From contig NC_088645.1 in NCBI RefSeq assembly GCF_964019385.1, positions 41,796,239 to 41,860,238 on the forward strand: a stretch of DNA of 64,000 nt, written 5' to 3'. The notes beneath the pieces are model-generated. The model made no database searches and was not told where the DNA came from. It saw only the letters and a program-made list of their open reading frames with translations. Source of the stretch: Sycon ciliatum (lineage: Eukaryota; Porifera; Calcarea; Leucosolenida; Sycettidae). Positions 53,801-64,000 of this stretch are shown piece by piece. Both the position numbers and the translations under genes were made by a program. How positions within the stretch are numbered: the first letter of the stretch is position 1; every line of letters begins with the position of its first letter.

Positions 53801-54100
53801 TGTATAATTATAATCACTCCCTTAGTATTGACTGCCTTTGATTTTCGCTATACCTAAGCAGTCAAATACTCCTGCATATTTCACTCCTTTAATAGGGCTA
53901 TAATTATATTATTGACTGCTTAAAATTTTGACTGCTTAGGGGTTGCGCAGTTGAACGGTGCCTAGTGCAGCATTGTCACTGCATGGTGGTGCAACGGTTG
54001 TGCAATCATAAAACCGGGATTCATGAGGTTATCATTCTGGAATTTGAAATACGGACTGTTTGTCGTGATAAATCTACTTCAAGTAATATTGGGTCATTGT
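50854..54100. other. Intergenic, gene-free as far as can be seen
   Basis: Upstream of the sulfatase; no core promoter element stands out. Contains the repeat at 51797-51892, near-duplicate CGGTACGGGACAGATACGGG blocks at about 53578-53600 and 53627-53647, an (ACAA)n run at 53664-53694, and a small stem-loop at 53853-53940. Confidence 0.5.
51797..51892 (+). repeat. Interspersed repeat with (TGA)n tail, copy 2
   Basis: Plus-strand copy of the repeat at 47387-47490, ending AAAGGCTGATGATGATG. Possible LINE 3' end. Confidence 0.6.
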
Positions 54101-54104
54101 TTAA

Positions 54105-55150
54105 GGGGGCACATCACCCAAAAATTCGCTGAAAAATCGAATTTGTAAATTCATATTGAGTGCTACGTCAGTTGAAAGAGCATGAATAGCTGCAAATTCT
54201 CTGAAAACTGTGTCCCTATCTGACCAGCCGTTCAAGAGTTATGGCCGAAAATGTGCCCTTGCAAGGAAAGATTTTTTTGTTGCATGCTATCATTTGTTGG
54301 CAGCACTGTATTTGAATGTGAGCAGACCGTGCGCAACTTGTCGTATTATGGAAACACGCGAAAGTGTGCAGAATTTTGCCCCAAGTCCAAAAAAGTCCAA
54401 AAAATCACGTTAAAAAACCACGTATTGGGCTGCACGGCGGCGGGCGAAGCCCGCCGCCGTGCAGCAGGACTTTTGCCAGCACCCTCGTGACGTTGCAGAT
54501 ATGTGGCTTGATTATTGTAGTTGACGTTGATTTAGTGACTTTGGCAAGTTTGAGTCGTGTCAAGAAGTCAGGTAGGATTCAGTACTAGGCAGTAGTGAAA
54601 CGTGAGTGGCAGTCTTTGCCGGTTTCTGAGGGCATCCTGGATTTGGTGTGCAGCGCTGTGGAAATGGCTTGCTGTGGAGGTCCCAGCACTGGATGTTGTA
54701 TCAAAGGTACGACCTCGTAGCACGTGCTAAACCTAAAAAAATTCAAAAATTGACTTGGGCCTGTGGGAGTCCGCGAGAGAACGCCCACTCGTTCCGTTGT
54801 GACAGATTCCAGGGCCACGTAGAGGGGCCCTACCCCACCACCCATGGCTGCTTCTGGACTTGTTTTAGGTTTGGGTCCCGCGCACGGACAGAATGGGCAC
54901 GAAAATGTGAAAAAAATGTAAATGCATTTGTTTGGCTCCTGGGTGGCTCGCACACCGTGGCACTATGCCGGAAATTTGAGTTTTTCCGGCCTGGAAAGCC
55001 TGTCAGTGAGGCGCAAGAACTTGTAAATCATGTCCTGAGGGCCAGCATAGTGGCAGGAGTGTGTGGTCAAAATTTCACTCAAATCCACTGAGAAACACCA
55101 AAGTTACGGTCAATTGAATGCCATATGAAATTTTTGGGTGATGTGCCCCC
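54105..55150. mobile_element. TTAA-flanked TIR element (array unit 1)
   Basis: The unit has the structure of a non-autonomous DNA transposon: 22-bp inverted repeats, TTAA at both sides, no recognisable transposase. TTAA target sites are used by piggyBac and Kolobok superfamilies. The left TTAA of this first unit meets unrelated sequence (GGGTCATTGT), marking a clean array edge. Confidence 0.75.
54430..54464. repeat. Perfect 16-bp GC hairpin with GAA loop (repeated in every unit)
   Basis: The arms CTGCACGGCGGCGGGC and GCCCGCCGCCGTGCAG are exact complements around GAA. The centre reads GCGAAGC, a DNA mini-hairpin known for unusual thermal stability. The same hairpin recurs every 1,050 bp, ten times in the window. 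Confidence 0.95.
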
Positions 55151-58100
55151 TTAAGGGGGCACATCACCCAAAAATTCGCTGAAAAATCGAATTTGTAAAT
55201 TCATATTGAGTGCTACGTCAGTTGAAAGAGCATGAATAGCTGCAAATTCTCTGAAAACTGTGTCCCTATCTGACCAGCCGTTCAAGAGTTATGGCCGAAA
55301 ATGTGCCCTTGCAAGGAAAGATTTTTTTGTTGCATGCTATCATTTGTTGGCAGCACTGTATTTGAATGTGAGCAGACCGTGCGCAACTTGTCGTATTATG
55401 GAAACACGCGAAAGTGTGCAGAATTTTGCCCCAAGTCCAAAAAAGTCCAAAAAATCACGTTAAAAAACCACGTATTGGGCTGCACGGCGGCGGGCGAAGC
55501 CCGCCGCCGTGCAGCAGGACTTTTGCCAGCACCCTCGTGACGTTGCAGATATGTGGCTTGATTATTGTAGTTGACGTTGATTTAGTGACTTTGGCAAGTT
55601 TGAGTCGTGTCAAGAAGTCAGGTAGGATTCAGTACTAGGCAGTAGTGAAACGTGAGTGGCAGTCTTTGCCGGTTTCTGAGGGCATCCTGGATTTGGTGTG
55701 CAGCGCTGTGGAAATGGCTTGCTGTGGAGGTCCCAGCACTGGATGTTGTATCAAAGGTACGACCTCGTAGCACGTGCTAAACCTAAAAAAATTCAAAAAT
55801 TGACTTGGGCCTGTGGGAGTCCGCGAGAGAACGCCCACTCGTTCCGTTGTGACAGATTCCAGGGCCACGTAGAGGGGCCCTACCCCACCACCCATGGCTG
55901 CTTCTGGACTTGTTTTAGGTTTGGGTCCCGCGCACGGACAGAATGGGCACGAAAATGTGAAAAAAATGTAAATGCATTTGTTTGGCTCCTGGGTGGCTCG
56001 CACACCGTGGCACTATGCCGGAAATTTGAGTTTTTCCGGCCTGGAAAGCCTGTCAGTGAGGCGCAAGAACTTGTAAATCATGTCCTGAGGGCCAGCATAG
56101 TGGCAGGAGTGTGTGGTCAAAATTTCACTCAAATCCACTGAGAAACACCAAAGTTACGGTCAATTGAATGCCATATGAAATTTTTGGGTGATGTGCCCCC
56201 TTAAGGGGGCACATCACCCAAAAATTCGCTGAAAAATCGAATTTGTAAATTCATATTGAGTGCTACGTCAGTTGAAAGAGCATGAATAGCTGCAAATTCT
56301 CTGAAAACTGTGTCCCTATCTGACCAGCCGTTCAAGAGTTATGGCCGAAAATGTGCCCTTGCAAGGAAAGATTTTTTTGTTGCATGCTATCATTTGTTGG
56401 CAGCACTGTATTTGAATGTGAGCAGACCGTGCGCAACTTGTCGTATTATGGAAACACGCGAAAGTGTGCAGAATTTTGCCCCAAGTCCAAAAAAGTCCAA
56501 AAAATCACGTTAAAAAACCACGTATTGGGCTGCACGGCGGCGGGCGAAGCCCGCCGCCGTGCAGCAGGACTTTTGCCAGCACCCTCGTGACGTTGCAGAT
56601 ATGTGGCTTGATTATTGTAGTTGACGTTGATTTAGTGACTTTGGCAAGTTTGAGTCGTGTCAAGAAGTCAGGTAGGATTCAGTACTAGGCAGTAGTGAAA
56701 CGTGAGTGGCAGTCTTTGCCGGTTTCTGAGGGCATCCTGGATTTGGTGTGCAGCGCTGTGGAAATGGCTTGCTGTGGAGGTCCCAGCACTGGATGTTGTA
56801 TCAAAGGTACGACCTCGTAGCACGTGCTAAACCTAAAAAAATTCAAAAATTGACTTGGGCCTGTGGGAGTCCGCGAGAGAACGCCCACTCGTTCCGTTGT
56901 GACAGATTCCAGGGCCACGTAGAGGGGCCCTACCCCACCACCCATGGCTGCTTCTGGACTTGTTTTAGGTTTGGGTCCCGCGCACGGACAGAATGGGCAC
57001 GAAAATGTGAAAAAAATGTAAATGCATTTGTTTGGCTCCTGGGTGGCTCGCACACCGTGGCACTATGCCGGAAATTTGAGTTTTTCCGGCCTGGAAAGCC
57101 TGTCAGTGAGGCGCAAGAACTTGTAAATCATGTCCTGAGGGCCAGCATAGTGGCAGGAGTGTGTGGTCAAAATTTCACTCAAATCCACTGAGAAACACCA
57201 AAGTTACGGTCAATTGAATGCCATATGAAATTTTTGGGTGATGTGCCCCCTTAAGGGGGCACATCACCCAAAAATTCGCTGAAAAATCGAATTTGTAAAT
57301 TCATATTGAGTGCTACGTCAGTTGAAAGAGCATGAATAGCTGCAAATTCTCTGAAAACTGTGTCCCTATCTGACCAGCCGTTCAAGAGTTATGGCCGAAA
57401 ATGTGCCCTTGCAAGGAAAGATTTTTTTGTTGCATGCTATCATTTGTTGGCAGCACTGTATTTGAATGTGAGCAGACCGTGCGCAACTTGTCGTATTATA
57501 GAAACACGCGAAAGTGTGCAGAATTTTGCCCCAAGTCCAAAAAAGTCCAAAAAATCACGTTAAAAAACCACGTATTGGGCTGCACGGCGGCGGGCGAAGC
57601 CCGCCGCCGTGCAGCAGGACTTTTGCCAGCACCCTCGTGACGTTGCAGATATGTGGCTTGATTATTGTAGTTGACGTTGATTTAGTGACTTTGGCAAGTT
57701 TGAGTCGTGTCAAGAAGTCAGGTAGGATTCAGTACTAGGCAGTAGTGAAACGTGAGTGGCAGTCTTTGCCGGTTTCTGAGGGCATCCTGGATTTGGTGTG
57801 CAGCGCTGTGGAAATGGCTTGCTGTGGAGGTCCCAGCACTGGATGTTGTATCAAAGGTACGACCTCGTAGCACGTGCTAAACCTAAAAAAATTCAAAAAT
57901 TGACTTGGGCCTGTGGGAGTCCGCGAGAGAACGCCCACTCGTTCCGTTGTGACAGATTCCAGGGCCACGTAGAGGGGCCCTACCCCACCACCCATGGCTG
58001 CTTCTGGACTTGTTTTAGGTTTGGGTCCCGCGCACGGACAGAATGGGCACGAAAATGTGAAAAAAATGTAAATGCATTTGTTTGGCTCCTGGGTGGCTCG

Positions 58101-61100
58101 CACACCGTGGCACTATGCCGGAAATTTGAGTTTTTCCGGCCTGGAAAGCCTGTCAGTGAGGCGCAAGAACTTGTAAATCATGTCCTGAGGGCCAGCATAG
58201 TGGCAGGAGTGTGTGGTCAAAATTTCACTCAAATCCACTGAGAAACACCAAAGTTACGGTCAATTGAATGCCATATGAAATTTTTGGGTGATGTGCCCCC
58301 TTAAGGGGGCACATCACCCAAAAATTCGCTGAAAAATCGAATTTGTAAATTCATATTGAGTGCTACGTCAGTTGAAAGAGCATGAATAGCTGCAAATTCT
58401 CTGAAAACTGTGTCCCTATCTGACCAGCCGTTCAAGAGTTATGGCCGAAAATGTGCCCTTGCAAGGAAAGATTTTTTTGTTGCATGCTATCATTTGTTGG
58501 CAGCACTGTATTTGAATGTGAGCAGACCGTGCGCAACTTGTCGTATTATGGAAACACGCGAAAGTGTGCAGAATTTTGCCCCAAGTCCAAAAAAGTCCAA
58601 AAAATCACGTTAAAAAACCACGTATTGGGCTGCACGGCGGCGGGCGAAGCCCGCCGCCGTGCAGCAGGACTTTTGCCAGCACCCTCGTGACGTTGCAGAT
58701 ATGTGGCTTGATTATTGTAGTTGACGTTGATTTAGTGACTTTGGCAAGTTTGAGTCGTGTCAAGAAGTCAGGTAGGATTCAGTACTAGGCAGTAGTGAAA
58801 CGTGAGTGGCAGTCTTTGCCGGTTTCTGAGGGCATCCTGGATTTGGTGTGCAGCGCTGTGGAAATGGCTTGCTGTGGAGGTCCCAGCACTGGATGTTGTA
58901 TCAAAGGTACGACCTCGTAGCACGTGCTAAACCTAAAAAAATTCAAAAATTGACTTGGGCCTGTGGGAGTCCGCGAGAGAACGCCCACTCGTTCCGTTGT
59001 GACAGATTCCAGGGCCACGTAGAGGGGCCCTACCCCACCACCCATGGCTGCTTCTGGACTTGTTTTAGGTTTGGGTCCCGCGCACGGACAGAATGGGCAC
59101 GAAAATGTGAAAAAAATGTAAATGCATTTGTTTGGCTCCTGGGTGGCTCGCACACCGTGGCACTATGCCGGAAATTTGAGTTTTTCCGGCCTGGAAAGCC
59201 TGTCAGTGAGGCGCAAGAACTTGTAAATCATGTCCTGAGGGCCAGCATAGTGGCAGGAGTGTGTGGTCAAAATTTCACTCAAATCCACTGAGAAACACCA
59301 AAGTTACGGTCAATTGAATGCCATATGAAATTTTTGGGTGATGTGCCCCCTTAAGGGGGCACATCACCCAAAAATTCGCTGAAAAATCGAATTTGTAAAT
59401 TCATATTGAGTGCTACGTCAGTTGAAAGAGCATGAATAGCTGCAAATTCTCTGAAAACTGTGTCCCTATCTGACCAGCCGTTCAAGAGTTATGGCCGAAA
59501 ATGTGCCCTTGCAAGGAAAGATTTTTTTGTTGCATGCTATCATTTGTTGGCAGCACTGTATTTGAATGTGAGCAGACCGTGCGCAACTTGTCGTATTATA
59601 GAAACACGCGAAAGTGTGCAGAATTTTGCCCCAAGTCCAAAAAAGTCCAAAAAATCACGTTAAAAAACCACGTATTGGGCTGCACGGCGGCGGGCGAAGC
59701 CCGCCGCCGTGCAGCAGGACTTTTGCCAGCACCCTCGTGACGTTGCAGATATGTGGCTTGATTATTGTAGTTGACGTTGATTTAGTGACTTTGGCAAGTT
59801 TGAGTCGTGTCAAGAAGTCAGGTAGGATTCAGTACTAGGCAGTAGTGAAACGTGAGTGGCAGTCTTTGCCGGTTTCTGAGGGCATCCTGGATTTGGTGTG
59901 CAGCGCTGTGGAAATGGCTTGCTGTGGAGGTCCCAGCACTGGATGTTGTATCAAAGGTACGACCTCGTAGCACGTGCTAAACCTAAAAAAATTCAAAAAT
60001 TGACTTGGGCCTGTGGGAGTCCGCGAGAGAACGCCCACTCGTTCCGTTGTGACAGATTCCAGGGCCACGTAGAGGGGCCCTACCCCACCACCCATGGCTG
60101 CTTCTGGACTTGTTTTAGGTTTGGGTCCCGCGCACGGACAGAATGGGCACGAAAATGTGAAAAAAATGTAAATGCATTTGTTTGGCTCCTGGGTGGCTCG
60201 CACACCGTGGCACTATGCCGGAAATTTGAGTTTTTCCGGCCTGGAAAGCCTGTCAGTGAGGCGCAAGAACTTGTAAATCATGTCCTGAGGGCCAGCATAG
60301 TGGCAGGAGTGTGTGGTCAAAATTTCACTCAAATCCACTGAGAAACACCAAAGTTACGGTCAATTGAATGCCATATGAAATTTTTGGGTGATGTGCCCCC
60401 TTAAGGGGGCACATCACCCAAAAATTCGCTGAAAAATCGAATTTGTAAATTCATATTGAGTGCTACGTCAGTTGAAAGAGCATGAATAGCTGCAAATTCT
60501 CTGAAAACTGTGTCCCTATCTGACCAGCCGTTCAAGAGTTATGGCCGAAAATGTGCCCTTGCAAGGAAAGATTTTTTTGTTGCATGCTATCATTTGTTGG
60601 CAGCACTGTATTTGAATGTGAGCAGACCGTGCGCAACTTGTCGTATTATAGAAACACGCGAAAGTGTGCAGAATTTTGCCCCAAGTCCAAAAAAGTCCAA
60701 AAAATCACGTTAAAAAACCACGTATTGGGCTGCACGGCGGCGGGCGAAGCCCGCCGCCGTGCAGCAGGACTTTTGCCAGCACCCTCGTGACGTTGCAGAT
60801 ATGTGGCTTGATTATTGTAGTTGACGTTGATTTAGTGACTTTGGCAAGTTTGAGTCGTGTCAAGAAGTCAGGTAGGATTCAGTACTAGGCAGTAGTGAAA
60901 CGTGAGTGGCAGTCTTTGCCGGTTTCTGAGGGCATCCTGGATTTGGTGTGCAGCGCTGTGGAAATGGCTTGCTGTGGAGGTCCCAGCACTGGATGTTGTA
61001 TCAAAGGTACGACCTCGTAGCACGTGCTAAACCTAAAAAAATTCAAAAATTGACTTGGGCCTGTGGGAGTCCGCGAGAGAACGCCCACTCGTTCCGTTGT

Positions 61101-64000
61101 GACAGATTCCAGGGCCACGTAGAGGGGCCCTACCCCACCACCCATGGCTGCTTCTGGACTTGTTTTAGGTTTGGGTCCCGCGCACGGACAGAATGGGCAC
61201 GAAAATGTGAAAAAAATGTAAATGCATTTGTTTGGCTCCTGGGTGGCTCGCACACCGTGGCACTATGCCGGAAATTTGAGTTTTTCCGGCCTGGAAAGCC
61301 TGTCAGTGAGGCGCAAGAACTTGTAAATCATGTCCTGAGGGCCAGCATAGTGGCAGGAGTGTGTGGTCAAAATTTCACTCAAATCCACTGAGAAACACCA
61401 AAGTTACGGTCAATTGAATGCCATATGAAATTTTTGGGTGATGTGCCCCCTTAAGGGGGCACATCACCCAAAAATTCGCTGAAAAATCGAATTTGTAAAT
61501 TCATATTGAGTGCTACGTCAGTTGAAAGAGCATGAATAGCTGCAAATTCTCTGAAAACTGTGTCCCTATCTGACCAGCCGTTCAAGAGTTATGGCCGAAA
61601 ATGTGCCCTTGCAAGGAAAGATTTTTTTGTTGCATGCTATCATTTGTTGGCAGCACTGTATTTGAATGTGAGCAGACCGTGCGCAACTTGTCGTATTATG
61701 GAAACACGCGAAAGTGTGCAGAATTTTGCCCCAAGTCCAAAAAAGTCCAAAAAATCACGTTAAAAAACCACGTATTGGGCTGCACGGCGGCGGGCGAAGC
61801 CCGCCGCCGTGCAGCAGGACTTTTGCCAGCACCCTCGTGACGTTGCAGATATGTGGCTTGATTATTGTAGTTGACGTTGATTTAGTGACTTTGGCAAGTT
61901 TGAGTCGTGTCAAGAAGTCAGGTAGGATTCAGTACTAGGCAGTAGTGAAACGTGAGTGGCAGTCTTTGCCGGTTTCTGAGGGCATCCTGGATTTGGTGTG
62001 CAGCGCTGTGGAAATGGCTTGCTGTGGAGGTCCCAGCACTGGATGTTGTATCAAAGGTACGACCTCGTAGCACGTGCTAAACCTAAAAAAATTCAAAAAT
62101 TGACTTGGGCCTGTGGGAGTCCGCGAGAGAACGCCCACTCGTTCCGTTGTGACAGATTCCAGGGCCACGTAGAGGGGCCCTACCCCACCACCCATGGCTG
62201 CTTCTGGACTTGTTTTAGGTTTGGGTCCCGCGCACGGACAGAATGGGCACGAAAATGTGAAAAAAATGTAAATGCATTTGTTTGGCTCCTGGGTGGCTCG
62301 CACACCGTGGCACTATGCCGGAAATTTGAGTTTTTCCGGCCTGGAAAGCCTGTCAGTGAGGCGCAAGAACTTGTAAATCATGTCCTGAGGGCCAGCATAG
62401 TGGCAGGAGTGTGTGGTCAAAATTTCACTCAAATCCACTGAGAAACACCAAAGTTACGGTCAATTGAATGCCATATGAAATTTTTGGGTGATGTGCCCCC
62501 TTAAGGGGGCACATCACCCAAAAATTCGCTGAAAAATCGAATTTGTAAATTCATATTGAGTGCTACGTCAGTTGAAAGAGCATGAATAGCTGCAAATTCT
62601 CTGAAAACTGTGTCCCTATCTGACCAGCCGTTCAAGAGTTATGGCCGAAAATGTGCCCTTGCAAGGAAAGATTTTTTTGTTGCATGCTATCATTTGTTGG
62701 CAGCACTGTATTTGAATGTGAGCAGACCGTGCGCAACTTGTCGTATTATAGAAACACGCGAAAGTGTGCAGAATTTTGCCCCAAGTCCAAAAAAGTCCAA
62801 AAAATCACGTTAAAAAACCACGTATTGGGCTGCACGGCGGCGGGCGAAGCCCGCCGCCGTGCAGCAGGACTTTTGCCAGCACCCTCGTGACGTTGCAGAT
62901 ATGTGGCTTGATTATTGTAGTTGACGTTGATTTAGTGACTTTGGCAAGTTTGAGTCGTGTCAAGAAGTCAGGTAGGATTCAGTACTAGGCAGTAGTGAAA
63001 CGTGAGTGGCAGTCTTTGCCGGTTTCTGAGGGCATCCTGGATTTGGTGTGCAGCGCTGTGGAAATGGCTTGCTGTGGAGGTCCCAGCACTGGATGTTGTA
63101 TCAAAGGTACGACCTCGTAGCACGTGCTAAACCTAAAAAAATTCAAAAATTGACTTGGGCCTGTGGGAGTCCGCGAGAGAACGCCCACTCGTTCCGTTGT
63201 GACAGATTCCAGGGCCACGTAGAGGGGCCCTACCCCACCACCCATGGCTGCTTCTGGACTTGTTTTAGGTTTGGGTCCCGCGCACGGACAGAATGGGCAC
63301 GAAAATGTGAAAAAAATGTAAATGCATTTGTTTGGCTCCTGGGTGGCTCGCACACCGTGGCACTATGCCGGAAATTTGAGTTTTTCCGGCCTGGAAAGCC
63401 TGTCAGTGAGGCGCAAGAACTTGTAAATCATGTCCTGAGGGCCAGCATAGTGGCAGGAGTGTGTGGTCAAAATTTCACTCAAATCCACTGAGAAACACCA
63501 AAGTTACGGTCAATTGAATGCCATATGAAATTTTTGGGTGATGTGCCCCCTTAAGGGGGCACATCACCCAAAAATTCGCTGAAAAATCGAATTTGTAAAT
63601 TCATATTGAGTGCTACGTCAGTTGAAAGAGCATGAATAGCTGCAAATTCTCTGAAAACTGTGTCCCTATCTGACCAGCCGTTCAAGAGTTATGGCCGAAA
63701 ATGTGCCCTTGCAAGGAAAGATTTTTTTGTTGCATGCTATCATTTGTTGGCAGCACTGTATTTGAATGTGAGCAGACCGTGCGCAACTTGTCGTATTATG
63801 GAAACACGCGAAAGTGTGCAGAATTTTGCCCCAAGTCCAAAAAAGTCCAAAAAATCACGTTAAAAAACCACGTATTGGGCTGCACGGCGGCGGGCGAAGC
63901 CCGCCGCCGTGCAGCAGGACTTTTGCCAGCACCCTCGTGACGTTGCAGATATGTGGCTTGATTATTGTAGTTGACGTTGATTTAGTGACTTTGGCAAGTT

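Larger units (their letters stand above)
54101..64000. repeat. Tandem array of a 1,050-bp TTAA transposon unit, 9 full copies plus 450 bp
   Basis: Units start with TTAA at 54101, 55151, 56201, 57251, 58301, 59351, 60401, 61451, 62501 and 63551. Each 1,046-bp unit is bounded by inverted repeats GGGGGCACATCACCCAAAAA and their complement, and neighbours share a single TTAA. All copies face the same way. The only difference noticed is G or A at unit offset 249. Each unit has overlapping ORFs (147 aa plus strand, 122 aa minus strand) resembling no family I know; they are probably chance frames. The array continues past the window end. Confidence 0.95.

Noticed and set aside
54648..55091. 147-aa plus-strand and 122-aa minus-strand ORFs in every array unit as genes
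   Set aside because: They overlap on opposite strands inside a TIR element, resemble no family I know, and persist only because the units are near identical and the period is divisible by three.

Overview
The window is nuclear DNA of an animal, most likely an invertebrate. It has spliced genes with GT-AG introns, metazoan-type RNA-regulation proteins, tRNA-derived SINEs, many TIR-flanked DNA transposons and dense microsatellites. The lineage cannot be fixed from the sequence; an early-branching or marine invertebrate would fit, but that is a guess.

Layout. 1-4 kb is repeat-derived: a hAT-like element inside a tRNA-like SINE, a decayed Ty3/gypsy gag-protease-RT fragment, and a 178-bp MITE. 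4.4-8.4 kb holds a four-exon RNPS1-like splicing factor whose start codon is split by the first intron. 8.4-16.4 kb has no gene I can support, but holds MITEs, a SINE inserted into another repeat, a 22-bp minisatellite inside a TIR-flanked element, and a nested palindrome.

16.4-46.3 kb is best read as one large gene for a GW182/TNRC6-like miRNA-silencing scaffold. Fifteen coding exons join with matching phases into 2,947 codons: N-terminal coiled coil, PPRF motif, sparse-W region, UBA, Q-rich region, W-containing silencing region, RRM, and a Pro/Gly/Trp tail. The core from 32.3 to 46.3 kb is strong; the link to the coiled-coil exons upstream rests on phase and architecture. Its introns carry a deletion-bearing piggyBac element, two very large inverted-repeat TTAA elements, minisatellites and long TG or GA tracts. 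A convergent intronless arylsulfatase B-like gene lies at 49.0-50.9 kb on the minus strand.

54.1 kb to the end is a head-to-tail array of a 1,050-bp unit, nine complete copies plus part of a tenth. Each unit is a TIR-bounded element that shares one TTAA with its neighbour and carries a perfect 16-bp GC-rich hairpin with a GAA loop. The copies read as identical apart from one G/A site. This array is the most unusual structure in the window. RNPS1 (splicing and exon-junction function) and the GW182-like protein (miRNA silencing) both act on mRNA, but nothing shows that they are co-regulated.
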